Of a stretch of 64,000 nt of DNA, positions 38,559 to 46,457 are shown one piece after another. The stretch is taken from NCBI RefSeq assembly GCF_030063355.1, contig NZ_JASISZ010000004.1:177903-241902 (forward strand), in the 5' to 3' direction. Each line of letters begins with the position of its first letter. The stretch's first letter is position 1. The position numbers and the translations under genes are program-made. Origin of the DNA: Streptomyces sp. PH10-H1 (GTDB lineage: Bacteria > Actinomycetota > Actinomycetes > Streptomycetales > Streptomycetaceae). The notes beneath the pieces were generated by a model. The model had not been told where the DNA came from and made no database searches. It worked only from the letters and a program-made list of their open reading frames with translations.

Positions 38559-39505
38559 CCCCGACACCGCTCCGCCCGCTGACCCGCCCGCGCCGGCTGG
38601 TGCCCGGCGACCGCGTCGCCATCGTCGCCACCAGCGGCCCCGTCCCGCGCGAGCGTCTCGATGCCGGGCTCGACATCCTGCGCGGCTGGGACCTGGAGCC
38701 GGTGCTCGCGCCGCACGTCCTGGACGAGCACCCGCGGTTCGACTACCTCGCGGGCGCGGACCAGGACCGCGCCCGCGATCTGCAGCAGGCCTGGTGCGAC
38801 CCGTCGGTGGCCGCCGTGATGTGCGCCCGCGGCGGCTACGGCGTGCAGCGCATGGCCGACCTGATGGACTGGGACGCGATGCGGGCGGCCGGACCCAAGG
38901 CGTTCATCGGCTACAGCGATGTCACCGCGCTGCACGAGGCGTTCGCCAACCGGCTCGGTCTGGCCACGCTGCACGGCCCGATGGCCGCCGCCGCCACCTT
39001 CCTCAAGGACGGCCCCACCCAGGACCATCTCCGCCGCACCCTCATGGAGCCCGAGACCGTCCAGGTCATCGGTTCGCCGGCCGCCCGCACCCTGGTCCCC
39101 GGCCGGGCACGCGGCATCACTCTCGGCGGCTGCCTCTGCCTCCTCGCCGCCGACCTCGGCACGCCGCACGCCCGGCCCGGCGCGGCCGGCGGCATCCTCC
39201 TGCTGGAGGACACCGGCGAGGAGGCGTACCGCCTGGACCGTTACCTCACCCAGCTGCTGCGCTCCGGATGGCTGGACGGCATCGCCGGAATCGTGCTCGG
39301 ATCATGGGAGGAGTGCGGCCCCTACGACGAGGTGCGCGCTCTGATGCTGGACCGGCTCGGCGGTCTGGGCGTGCCGATCGTGGAGGAGCTGGGCTTCGGC
39401 CACTGCCCCTCCGCGATCACCGTCCCCCTCGGGGTGCCCGCCGTCCTGGACGCCGGCGCCCGCACCCTGACGTTCGAGGTCCCCGCACTCCTTACGGACC
39501 ACTGA
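38555..39505 (+). CDS. LD-carboxypeptidase (S66 family, LdcA-like)
   Basis: 316 residues. The S66 nucleophile elbow is AFIGYSDVTALHEAFANR near residue 116, and the Glu/His partners fit LLLEDTGEEAYRLDRYLTQL near residue 212 and GFGHCPSAITVPLG near residue 283. The family removes the terminal D-Ala from muropeptide tetrapeptides during cytoplasmic peptidoglycan recycling, or hydrolyses related L,D bonds (as in microcin C resistance proteins). Starts with GTG in the overlap GTGA. With DppA, M20 and S9 peptidases this completes a plausible murein-peptide degradation set. Confidence 0.9.
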   Translation: MTPTPLRPLTRPRRLVPGDRVAIVATSGPVPRERLDAGLDILRGWDLEPVLAPHVLDEHPRFDYLAGADQDRARDLQQAWCDPSVAAVMCARGGYGVQRMADLMDWDAMRAAGPKAFIGYSDVTALHEAFANRLGLATLHGPMAAAATFLKDGPTQDHLRRTLMEPETVQVIGSPAARTLVPGRARGITLGGCLCLLAADLGTPHARPGAAGGILLLEDTGEEAYRLDRYLTQLLRSGWLDGIAGIVLGSWEECGPYDEVRALMLDRLGGLGVPIVEELGFGHCPSAITVPLGVPAVLDAGARTLTFEVPALLTDH

Positions 39506-39507
39506 CA
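39487..39507 (+). promoter_or_regulatory. Shared direct-repeat site upstream of the epimerase gene (site 1 of 3)
   Basis: ACTCCTTACGGA at 39487-39498 recurs exactly at 47882-47893. TTACG at 39492-39496 and TGACA at 39503-39507 form half-sites 11 bases apart, the phasing used by OmpR-type response regulators. The block lies over the last codons of the LD-carboxypeptidase gene and 60 bases before the epimerase ATG. Confidence 0.5.
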
Positions 39508-39558
39508 TCCCGGCCGGGTCGCGCCGTACAGACCGGCCGGGACCGTACGGTCGGAGCC

Positions 39559-40644
39559 ATGCTGACACTCGTCACCGGAGGAGCGGGCTTCATCGGCTCG
39601 CACATCGTGACCGCTCTCCTCGCCGCCGGACATGAGGTGCGCGTCCTGGACGCGCTGCTCCCCGCCGCCCACGGCGACCTCGCGGACCCTCCCGCCCTCC
39701 CGGCGGGAGCCGACTGGCGCCGGGCCGACGTCCGTGATCGCGCGGCCGTCGAGGACGCGCTCCGCGGCATCGACTCGGTGTGCCATCCGGCCGCCATGGT
39801 CGGCCTCGGCAAGGACTTCGCCGACGCGCCCGACTACGTCAGCTGCAACGACCACGGCACGGCCGTTCTGCTCGCGGCCATGGCCGCCGCCGGGGTGCGC
39901 TCCCTGGTGCTGGCCGGCTCCATGGTCGTGTACGGCGAGGGCCGCTACGCGTGCGCGCGCCATGGCGTCGTCCGCCCGGGACCGCGCCGGATCGCCGACC
40001 TCGACGCCGGCCGCTTCGAACCGCCCTGCCCCCGTTGCGGCGAACCGCTCGCCCCCGGACTCGTCACCGAGGACGCCCCCACCGACCCGCGCAACGTCTA
40101 CGCCGCCACCAAGCTCGCCCAGGAGCACCTGGCCGCAGCCTGGGCCCGCGCGGTCAACGGCCGTGCGGTATCGCTGCGTTACCACAACGTCTACGGCGCC
40201 GGGATGCCCCGCGACACCCCGTATGCGGGCGTCGCCTCGCTCTTCCGTTCCGCGCTCGCGCGCGGCGAGGCCCCCCGGGTCTTCGAGGACGGTGCCCAAC
40301 GCCGGGACTTCGTCGATGTACGCGATGTCGCCACCGCCAACACCGCCGCCCTCGCCGCGCTCTCCGGCCGCCCCGCGGGTGAGCTGCGGACGTACAACGT
40401 CGGCAGCGGCACCGTCCACACCGTGGGCGACATGGCCGCCGCCCTCGCCGCCGCCACCCGTGGCCCCGCCCCCGTCACCACCGGCGAATACCGCCTCGGC
40501 GACGTCCGCCACATCACGGCATCCTCCGCCCGGATCCGCGCCGACCTCGGCTGGACCCCCGCCATCGGCTTCTCCGCCGGAATGCGCGACTTCGCCCACG
40601 CCCGACTGCGCGGCACGGCGCCCGCGAGTGCGGGCCGGACCTGA
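39559..40644 (+). CDS. NAD-dependent epimerase/dehydratase
   Basis: 361 residues, extended SDR. It has the NAD motif VTGGAGFIGSHIVTALLAAG at the N-terminus and the catalytic Tyr-Lys pair in NVYAATKLAQEHLAAAW near residue 180. A structured insertion with cysteines (CARHG, then PPCPRCGEPLAPG near residue 153) could form a small metal ribbon, uncommon in typical sugar epimerases. It probably makes a nucleotide sugar for the glycosyltransferases downstream. First gene of the 39.5-49.4 kb cluster; control by site 1 is proposed. Confidence 0.88.
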   Translation: MLTLVTGGAGFIGSHIVTALLAAGHEVRVLDALLPAAHGDLADPPALPAGADWRRADVRDRAAVEDALRGIDSVCHPAAMVGLGKDFADAPDYVSCNDHGTAVLLAAMAAAGVRSLVLAGSMVVYGEGRYACARHGVVRPGPRRIADLDAGRFEPPCPRCGEPLAPGLVTEDAPTDPRNVYAATKLAQEHLAAAWARAVNGRAVSLRYHNVYGAGMPRDTPYAGVASLFRSALARGEAPRVFEDGAQRRDFVDVRDVATANTAALAALSGRPAGELRTYNVGSGTVHTVGDMAAALAAATRGPAPVTTGEYRLGDVRHITASSARIRADLGWTPAIGFSAGMRDFAHARLRGTAPASAGRT

Positions 40645-40774
40645 CGCCAGCCTCCCGGCGGCACGCGGGCCGGTTCACCCGGGGTCGCCGGACTGTGTAG
40701 CGCGACGGGTCGGTCCTCGCGAGCCGTCCGGTCCGTCCGGCACATGGGCGCAGCAGCCCCGGGACCCGCCGGCG

Positions 40775-41887
40775 TCAGCCGGAGGCGGCGGGGAGGACGA
40801 CCTCGAAGCGGCAGCCGCCCGGTACGTTGCGGACGGCGGCGTGGCCCGCGTGGGCCTCGACGATGCCGCGGACGATGGCGAGACCGAGTCCGGCCCCGGC
40901 GGGAGGCGTCCTGGCGCCGGTGCCGCGCCAGCCGGTGTCGAAGACGCGGGGAAGGTCGGCGGCGGGAATGCCGCCGCAGCCGTCGGTGACGGAGAGCACC
41001 ACGGAGTCGGCATCGCGGTGGGCGGAGACGGCGACGGTTCCGTCGGCGGGGGTGCGGTGGATGGCGTTGACGAGCAGGTTCGCCAGGACGCGCGTCATCT
41101 CGCGGCCGTCGACCTCCACCGGTACCGATTCCACGCCGTCGCCGATCAGCCGGACCCCGTGCTCGAGGGCCAGCGGATTGGCACCGGCGATGGCGTCGCC
41201 CACGAGGTCGTAGACGGACATCCGGGACGGGGCCAGGGCCAGGACTCCCGCCTGGATGCGGGAGAGTTCGAAGAGGTCGCCGACCATGCCGCTGAGGCGT
41301 TCCACCTCGGTGCGGATCTGCGCGTGGTAGCGCGCCGGATCCTCGGCTATGCCGTCCTCCAGTGCCTCGGCCATGGCGCGCAGCCCGGCGAGGGGGGTGC
41401 GCAGATCGTGGGAGATCCAGGCCACCAGCTCACGGCGGGAGGCCTCCAGGGCGCGCTCACGTTCCCGCGAGGCGGCGAGTTTCGCGCTGGTGGCGGCCAG
41501 TTCGCGGCCGAGCTCGGCGAGCTCGGCGGTCGGCGGCCCGGCGGGCGCGGCGAAGATGTCGCTGTCGCCGAACGCACGGGTGGCGGTCGCCAGCGCGCGG
41601 CTGCCCGCGACGACCCTACGGCCGAGCAGCAGGGTCACGGCGAGCGAGACGACGGCGGCCATCGCACACACCGTGATGACCACGCCGAGGTCATGGGAGG
41701 ACAGGAACATCGCCCACGCGACGGAGAGCGTCCCGGCGAGCATCGCCGCCACCGTGACGGCGGCGACCACGGCGAGCGACAGCGCGACCGACCGGTTCCG
41801 CAGCAGCCGCAGCGTCAGCGCGCCGAGGAGTCCGGCCGCCGCGGCGCCGACCGACGCGTAGGCCGCGATCAGCAGGAGATCATGCAT
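40775..41887 (-). CDS. Sensor histidine kinase
   Basis: 370 residues. Three or so membrane helices in the first 90 residues with very short external loops, so it probably senses the membrane or an internal signal. A HAMP-like linker and coiled coil follow. The phospho-acceptor His is in LVAWISHDLRTPLAGLRAMA near residue 158, and N-, G1- and G2-box equivalents follow (RVLANLLVNAIHRTP, VTDGCGGIPAADLPRVFDTG, GAGLGLAIVRGIVEAH). It is translated from ATG 41887, overlapping the regulator's stop by 8 bases, the usual coupling for a two-component pair. Confidence 0.92.
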   Translation of the reverse strand: MHDLLLIAAYASVGAAAAGLLGALTLRLLRNRSVALSLAVVAAVTVAAMLAGTLSVAWAMFLSSHDLGVVITVCAMAAVVSLAVTLLLGRRVVAGSRALATATRAFGDSDIFAAPAGPPTAELAELGRELAATSAKLAASRERERALEASRRELVAWISHDLRTPLAGLRAMAEALEDGIAEDPARYHAQIRTEVERLSGMVGDLFELSRIQAGVLALAPSRMSVYDLVGDAIAGANPLALEHGVRLIGDGVESVPVEVDGREMTRVLANLLVNAIHRTPADGTVAVSAHRDADSVVLSVTDGCGGIPAADLPRVFDTGWRGTGARTPPAGAGLGLAIVRGIVEAHAGHAAVRNVPGGCRFEVVLPAASG

Positions 41888-42716
41888 CGGGGGTCATCGC
41901 TTCCTGTGGTGCCGCCGGGTGCTCAGACCTCGGGTGCTGAGGCGTCGGATCCTGAGGCGCCGGGTGCTGGGACATCGCGTCCTGCGCCGTCGTCTCCCCG
42001 GCCGAGCCCTGTGCGGATCCGCCCGGCGCGTCGAACCGGTAGCCGACGCCCCAGACCGTGCTGATCAGCAGCGGCCGGGCCGGGTCGTCCTCGATCTTCT
42101 CGCGCAGCCGCCGCACATGGACGGTCACGGTCGACAGGTCACCGAATTCCCAGCCCCACACTCGCCGCATCAGCTCTTCGCGCCCCAGGACCCGCCCGGG
42201 GTGCCGGAGGAAGAACGCGAGCAGGTCGAATTCCCGGATGGTCAGCGCGAGTTCCGCGCTGTCGCGGGTGGCGCGCCGGGCCGCCGGGTCGAGGGCGAGC
42301 GGTCCTGACCGGAGCCAGGGGCCGGCGGGCGGCGGCGTCCCGGCGCGGCGCAGTACGGACTCCACCCGGAGCACCAGCTCGCGCGGGCTGAACGGCTTCG
42401 TGACGTAGTCGTCCGCGCCGACCTCGAGGCCGAGGATCCGGTCGTCCTGGTCGCCGCGGGCGGTCAGCATGACGACGGGGACGGGGCCGCGCTCCCGTAT
42501 GCGGCGGCACACCTCCAGCCCGTCGAGACCGGGCAGCATCAGATCGAGTACGACGAGGTCGGGGCGGGTCGCGGCGGCGCGGGCCACCGCGGTGGGGCCG
42601 TCGGCGGCCCGGTCCACGAGGAAGCCCGCGCGGTGGAGGTACCCCGCGACGACCTCGGCCACGGTCGGGTCGTCGTCCACGACGAGGATGCGGCGCTGTG
42701 CGGGATCGGTGGTCAC
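41880..42716 (-). CDS. OmpR/PhoB family response regulator
   Basis: 278 residues. Receiver domain with ILVVDDDPTVAEVVAGYLHR, phosphorylated Asp in DLVVLDLMLPGLDG and switch Lys in VTKPFSP; winged-helix DNA-binding domain with LTIREFDLLAFFLRHPGRVL and STVTVHVRRLREKIEDDP. About 40 extra C-terminal residues are a degenerate His/Pro/Gln repeat (QHPAPQDPTPQHPRSEHP). GTG 42716 is the start. A site shared with two other promoters of this cluster lies in its upstream region, consistent with autoregulation. Confidence 0.93.
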   Translation of the reverse strand: MTTDPAQRRILVVDDDPTVAEVVAGYLHRAGFLVDRAADGPTAVARAAATRPDLVVLDLMLPGLDGLEVCRRIRERGPVPVVMLTARGDQDDRILGLEVGADDYVTKPFSPRELVLRVESVLRRAGTPPPAGPWLRSGPLALDPAARRATRDSAELALTIREFDLLAFFLRHPGRVLGREELMRRVWGWEFGDLSTVTVHVRRLREKIEDDPARPLLISTVWGVGYRFDAPGGSAQGSAGETTAQDAMSQHPAPQDPTPQHPRSEHPAAPQEAMTPDA

Positions 42717-42776
42717 ACGTCGAGTGTGGCACCGAGCGGCGGCGCGGTCCCCCGGACGGCGGCCGGGGGCGGCCGA

Positions 42777-42795
42777 CGTCCGTGTTTCGTAAGGA
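42777..42795 (-). promoter_or_regulatory. Shared direct-repeat site between response regulator and GT2 genes (site 2 of 3)
   Basis: On the minus strand the region reads TCCTTACG-N7-GACG. Half-sites TTACG and GGACG are 11 bases apart, as in sites 1 and 3. It lies in the 123-base divergent gap, about 60-80 bases upstream of the response regulator GTG and 45-60 bases before the GT2 GTG, so it could serve both. Confidence 0.45.
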
Positions 42796-42839
42796 TCCAA
42801 AGTCCCGAATGTCCGTTTCTTGTTCGTAGGGTGAGGGGC

Positions 42840-43553
42840 GTGACCAACCCACCGACACCGCCTGTCGACGTCGTACTGCCGTGCCTGGACGAGGCCGGGG
42901 CCCTGCCCTGGGTGCTGGAGCGGATTCCGTCCGGATGGCGGGCGATCGTCGTTGACAACGGCTCGACCGACGGCTCCGCCGACCTCGCCGCCTCCCTCGG
43001 CGCGACGGTGATCCGCGAACCGGTGCGGGGCTTCGGCGCCGCCTGCCACGCCGGACTGCTCGCCGCGACCGCCGACATCGTCTGTTTCTGCGACTGCGAC
43101 GCCTCGCTCGACCCCGCCCTGCTGCCGTCCGTCGCGGACCCGGTGCTCCGGGGCGGCGCCGATCTGATGCTCGGCCGCCGCCGGCCGACCACCCGCGGCG
43201 CCTGGCCGCCGCACGCCCGGCTCGCCAACCTCGAACTGGCCCGGCTCATTCGCCGCCGCACCGGCCTGCGGCTCCGGGACCTCGGCCCGATGCGGGCCGC
43301 CCGGCGCGAGGCCCTGCTCGCTCTGGAGCTGTCCGACCGCCGGTCGGGTTACCCCCTCGAAATGCTGGTCCGCGCGGCCGACGCCGGCTGGCGGATCGCC
43401 GAGACCGACGTCCCGTACGCCCCCAGGACCGGCCGCTCCAAAGTGACCGGCACCTGGCGCGGTACATGGCACGCGGTCCGTGACATGCGCGCTGTATTGC
43501 GGCAGCCGCCGGTTGCCGCGCGGGCCGTGCCGGAAGCGGCGGCCGCGCGATGA
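42840..43553 (+). CDS. GT2 family glycosyltransferase
   Basis: 237 residues. GT-A fold: DVVLPCLDEAGALPWVLERI at the start, IVVDNGSTDGSADLAASLGA near residue 40, and the metal-binding acidic cluster CFCDCDASLDPALLPSV near residue 82. The pattern resembles dolichyl-phosphate mannosyl/glucosyltransferases, but no membrane anchor is present. GTG 42840 is used (GTG 42831 possible). Its stop overlaps the next start by ATGA. Confidence 0.88.
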   Translation: MTNPPTPPVDVVLPCLDEAGALPWVLERIPSGWRAIVVDNGSTDGSADLAASLGATVIREPVRGFGAACHAGLLAATADIVCFCDCDASLDPALLPSVADPVLRGGADLMLGRRRPTTRGAWPPHARLANLELARLIRRRTGLRLRDLGPMRAARREALLALELSDRRSGYPLEMLVRAADAGWRIAETDVPYAPRTGRSKVTGTWRGTWHAVRDMRAVLRQPPVAARAVPEAAAAR

Positions 43554-44284
43554 CGGGGGTTCGACGTGCCGCGGGCTGTGCCGGCACCACCGCCCCTTCG
43601 GGCGGGACGACGCTGCTGGTGATCGCCAAGGAGCCCGTACCGGGGCGGGTCAAGACGCGACTCACACCGCCTTATTCGCCCCGGCAGGCGGCGGCGCTGG
43701 CCGAGGCGGCGCTCGCCGACACGCTCGACGCGGTGCTGCGCGCCCCGTCCCGGCGTCGGGTGCTGGTGCTCGACGGTGCCCCCGGCGCATGGCTGCCACC
43801 GGGCATCGAGGTCGTGCCGCAGGTGCGCGGCGGGCTGGACGAGCGGCTGGCGGCGGCGTTCGCCGGATGCACCGGGCCCGCGCTGCTCGTCGGCATGGAC
43901 ACGCCGCAGCTCACCCCGGCCCTGCTGGGGCCGGCGCTGCGGCCGGACGCGTGGCTCGGCTGCGACGCGTGGTTCGGTCCCGCCGAGGACGGCGGTTTCT
44001 GGGCGCTCGGGCTCGCCGTCCCGGACCCGGCGCTGATCCTCGGGGTGCCGATGTCCACGGACCTGACGGGCGAGATCCAGCGCCGCCGGCTCACCGACGC
44101 GGGGCTGCGGGTGCGCGACCTGGCGCGACTGCGGGACGTGGACACGGCGGCCGACGTCGCCGAGGTCGCCGCCCGCGTCCCCGGTTCGCGCTTCGCCGCG
44201 ATGGCGCGGACGACCGGGACATCCCTGGAACCGGTGGGCACCGGCCCGCTGCCCGGTGACGGCACCGGACGGGCGGCCCGATGA
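43550..44284 (+). CDS. TIGR04282/DUF2064 family glycosyltransferase-like protein
   Basis: 244 residues. LLVIAKEPVPGRVKTRLTPP near residue 23, LLVGMDTPQLTPALLG near residue 117 and FGPAEDGGFWALGL near residue 145 are the three DUF2064 motifs, a nucleotidyl/glycosyltransferase-like fold. The family name comes from arsenosugar clusters, but no arsenic genes are present here. In many actinobacteria it follows a GT2 gene in the same operon, as here. Overlaps both neighbours by four bases. Confidence 0.87.
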   Translation: MTGVRRAAGCAGTTAPSGGTTLLVIAKEPVPGRVKTRLTPPYSPRQAAALAEAALADTLDAVLRAPSRRRVLVLDGAPGAWLPPGIEVVPQVRGGLDERLAAAFAGCTGPALLVGMDTPQLTPALLGPALRPDAWLGCDAWFGPAEDGGFWALGLAVPDPALILGVPMSTDLTGEIQRRRLTDAGLRVRDLARLRDVDTAADVAEVAARVPGSRFAAMARTTGTSLEPVGTGPLPGDGTGRAAR

Positions 44285-45042
44285 CGGCCCTGGACGGCGC
44301 GACGGCGCTCGCGACCGCAGCAGGAACAGCAGCAGGAACAGCAGCACGAACAGCAGCACGAACAGCAGTAGGAACCGCGACGATCGGGCAGCGGCCCGGC
44401 GCCCCCGCGCCGTGGATCGACGATCCGTACTCGCAGGCGCTACGAGCCGGGCGCGGACCGCTGTTCCTGCGCAGGGCCGACGGATGGCTGCTGCCGCTGG
44501 ACGTGGAGCGGTGGTGCGCCGCCCCGGACGCCGCCGACACCGGCCTGGTGTACCGCTGCCTGCGCGGCCCCGTACTCGACATCGGCTGCGGGCCCGGCCG
44601 TCTGGTGGCGGCGATCGCGGCCACCGGGGTCCCTGCTCTCGGGGTGGACGTCAGCCCGGCGGCCGTGGCCCGCACGCGGGGCGCCGGGGGAGCGGTGCTG
44701 TGCCGGTCGGTCTTCGACCGGCTGCCCGCGGAGGGCCGTTGGGGGACGGCGCTGTTGGTCGACGGCAATGTCGGCATCGGCGGCGATCCCCGCGCCCTCC
44801 TGGCCCGGGTCGGCGAACTGGTCGCTCCCGGCGGCCGGTTGCTGGTCGAGGCGGCGGCCTACGACGTCGACGAGCGGTTCACCGTACGGGTCGAGGACGG
44901 CCGGGGCCGGCACGGCCGCGACTTCCCGTGGGCCCGGCTGGGACCCGCCGCGCTGCGGGCCGCCGCCGCGGACACCGGCTGGACGACGGCCGAGGAATGG
45001 TCGGCGGACGGCCGCAACTTCGCGGAGTTGTGGCGCTGCTGA
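44281..45042 (+). CDS. Class I SAM-dependent methyltransferase
   Basis: 253 residues. SAM motif I is VLDIGCGPGRLVAAIAATGV near residue 99, with GVDVSPAAVARTRGAGG after it. The first 40 residues are a low-complexity Ala/Thr segment encoded by a 12-bp repeat, not part of the fold. Third gene of the GT2 operon; presumably methylates the sugar or lipid product. Family target unknown. Confidence 0.85.
   Translation: MTALDGATALATAAGTAAGTAARTAARTAVGTATIGQRPGAPAPWIDDPYSQALRAGRGPLFLRRADGWLLPLDVERWCAAPDAADTGLVYRCLRGPVLDIGCGPGRLVAAIAATGVPALGVDVSPAAVARTRGAGGAVLCRSVFDRLPAEGRWGTALLVDGNVGIGGDPRALLARVGELVAPGGRLLVEAAAYDVDERFTVRVEDGRGRHGRDFPWARLGPAALRAAAADTGWTTAEEWSADGRNFAELWRC
44317..44376 (+). repeat. 12-bp in-frame minisatellite inside the methyltransferase gene
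   Basis: Five units: GCAGCAGGAACA twice, GCAGCACGAACA twice, GCAGTAGGAACC once, encoding AAGT/AART/AVGT. The repeat is in frame, so copy-number change would lengthen or shorten the N-terminal tail without a frameshift. Confidence 0.9.
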
Positions 45043-45056
45043 ATCACCCAGCAGAG

Positions 45057-45082
45057 CCGAACGGCCCGGGAGCCCCGTTCGG
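45057..45082. terminator. Hairpin between convergent methyltransferase and hydrolase genes
   Basis: CCGAACGG at 45057-45064 and its complement CCGTTCGG at 45075-45082 around a 10-base GC-rich loop, located in the 48-base convergent gap. Probable bidirectional terminator. Confidence 0.5.
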
Positions 45083-45090
45083 GCGTCCGC

Positions 45091-45960
45091 TCACGCCCAC
45101 GTACGGTCGAGGAAGTCCGCGATCAGCGGTGCGATCTCCCCGACGCACTCCTCCAGCGCGAAGTGGCCGGTGCCGAACGAGTGGACCTCGGCGTCCGGCA
45201 CGTCACGCAGGAAGGCGTGTGCTCCGGCCTCCACGAAGATGGCGTCATTGCGGCCCCACACCACCAGCGTCGGCGGCTGGTGCTTGCGCAGCCACTCCTG
45301 CCACTGCGGGTAGAGCGCGACATTGCTGCGGTAGTCGTAGGCCAGCTGCAGCTGGATCGCGTCCCGGCCCGGCAGGTCGAGGAAGTGCTGGTCGAGGGTC
45401 CAGCCGTCGGGGGCGACGGCGGACGGGTCCGCGGCGCCGTCCTCGTACTGGCCGCGGGTGAAGGGAAGGGTCAGCATCTGGCGCATCCGCCCCTCGGAGC
45501 CCTCGGTCTCGGGGCTCTCGGCCACGAACGCGCGGGCGATCGGGCTGAGCCCGTCCTCGTAGGCGTTGCCGTTCTGCACGACCAGGCCCGCGATCCACTC
45601 CGGGTGGCGGGTGGCCAGCCGGAAGCCGACGGGAGCGCCGAAGTCGAAGGCGTAGAGCGTGAACCGGTGCAGGCCGAGAGCCTCGCAGAACCCCTCGATG
45701 AAGTCGGCGAGCAGGTCGAAGGTGTAGGTGAGCGACGCGGGCGCGTCGCTGTGCCCGAAGCCCGGGTAGTCCGGGGCGATCAGGTGGTACTGGCCGCCGA
45801 GCGCGTAGATGAGCCGCCGGTACTGGTGCGAGGCGGACGGGAATCCGTGCAGCAGAAGCAGCGTGGGGGCGTCCGGGGCGCCGGCCTCGCGGTAGAAGAC
45901 GCGTACGCCGTCCACCTCGATGGACCGGTGTGCCACCCGGGGCAGTTCGAGAGCGGTCAT
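45091..45960 (-). CDS. Alpha/beta hydrolase, epoxide hydrolase/haloalkane dehalogenase-like
   Basis: 289 residues. HGFPSASHQYRRLI (oxyanion region) near residue 38, nucleophile elbow LYAFDFGAPVGFRLA near residue 105, where the nucleophile is Asp as in epoxide hydrolases and dehalogenases rather than Ser, acid residue around VVWGRNDAIF near residue 232, and His in FGTGHFALEE near residue 262. A GGGAGG lies eight bases before ATG 45960. Substrate unknown. Confidence 0.87.
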   Translation of the reverse strand: MTALELPRVAHRSIEVDGVRVFYREAGAPDAPTLLLLHGFPSASHQYRRLIYALGGQYHLIAPDYPGFGHSDAPASLTYTFDLLADFIEGFCEALGLHRFTLYAFDFGAPVGFRLATRHPEWIAGLVVQNGNAYEDGLSPIARAFVAESPETEGSEGRMRQMLTLPFTRGQYEDGAADPSAVAPDGWTLDQHFLDLPGRDAIQLQLAYDYRSNVALYPQWQEWLRKHQPPTLVVWGRNDAIFVEAGAHAFLRDVPDAEVHSFGTGHFALEECVGEIAPLIADFLDRTWA

Positions 45961-45973
45961 CGCGGGTGCCTCC

Positions 45974-46010
45974 CGTGTGTGTCGGTGGAACAGCTCCACC
46001 GACACACACG
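45974..46010 (-). promoter_or_regulatory. Perfect 16-bp hairpin just upstream of the hydrolase ribosome-binding site
   Basis: CGTGTGTGTCGGTGGA at 45974-45989 and its exact complement at 45995-46010 around the loop ACAGC. It begins directly at the stop codon of the upstream minus-strand gene and ends one base before the GGGAGG of the hydrolase gene. It may act as terminator, RNA control element or dimeric-repressor operator. Confidence 0.55.
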
Positions 46011-46457
46011 CTAATGCCTGGAGGTCGTATTGAGCATTAGTGTTTTGCGAACTGATCGAAATCGGCGCAGTGCCGCCCACCCGGCCGCCAGGGCGGTCAC
46101 CACGGCGACCGCCCCCAGTGCGATCAGAGTGTTGCGGGGATAGTCCAGCGGAAGCACCGAAGGGTTGGACGTCGCGCCGGGCCGCAGCAGTACGGGCAGT
46201 GCCACCGCGGTCAGGCACGCGGCGACGATCAGCCCGGCGCGCACCGGCCGCCGCACGCGCGGGGGCAGCCGGTGGGCCAGTGCCGCGCCGATGGCCAGGA
46301 CCACCGGCGCCAACACCGCGTCGTGCAGCACGATCGCACCGGCCATCCAGAGCGGCACATCCAGCGGCGCTCGTACCTGACTATCAGTCAACAGCAGTGA
46401 GGCGCCGAGTCCCATCGCCGCGACCCCCACCGCGCCGAGCGCTGCACGGGCCCTCAT
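46011..46457 (-). CDS. Small integral membrane protein, hypothetical
   Basis: 148 residues, four membrane helices by hydrophobicity (e.g. ALGAVGVAAMGLGASLLL, VLHDAVLAPVVLAIGAALAH, VRAGLIVAACLTAVALPVLL, TLIALGAVAVVTALAAGWAA). Between helices 1 and 2 the segment DVPLWMAGAIVLHD is notable. It overlaps the molybdopterin oxidoreductase stop by ATGA and is translated after it, so it may be an accessory membrane subunit of that enzyme. No domain recognised. Confidence 0.72.
   Translation of the reverse strand: MRARAALGAVGVAAMGLGASLLLTDSQVRAPLDVPLWMAGAIVLHDAVLAPVVLAIGAALAHRLPPRVRRPVRAGLIVAACLTAVALPVLLRPGATSNPSVLPLDYPRNTLIALGAVAVVTALAAGWAALRRFRSVRKTLMLNTTSRH

Noticed and set aside
41919..41990. Degenerate repeats at the end of the response regulator gene considered as a CRISPR-like array
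   Set aside because: The units are short, imperfect and coding (His/Pro/Gln tail); there are no spacers or cas genes.
43550..44284. Arsenosugar or arsenic-resistance function suggested by the TIGR04282 name
   Set aside because: No arsenite methyltransferase, ArsR, ArsB or related genes are nearby; the family occurs widely with GT2 genes.
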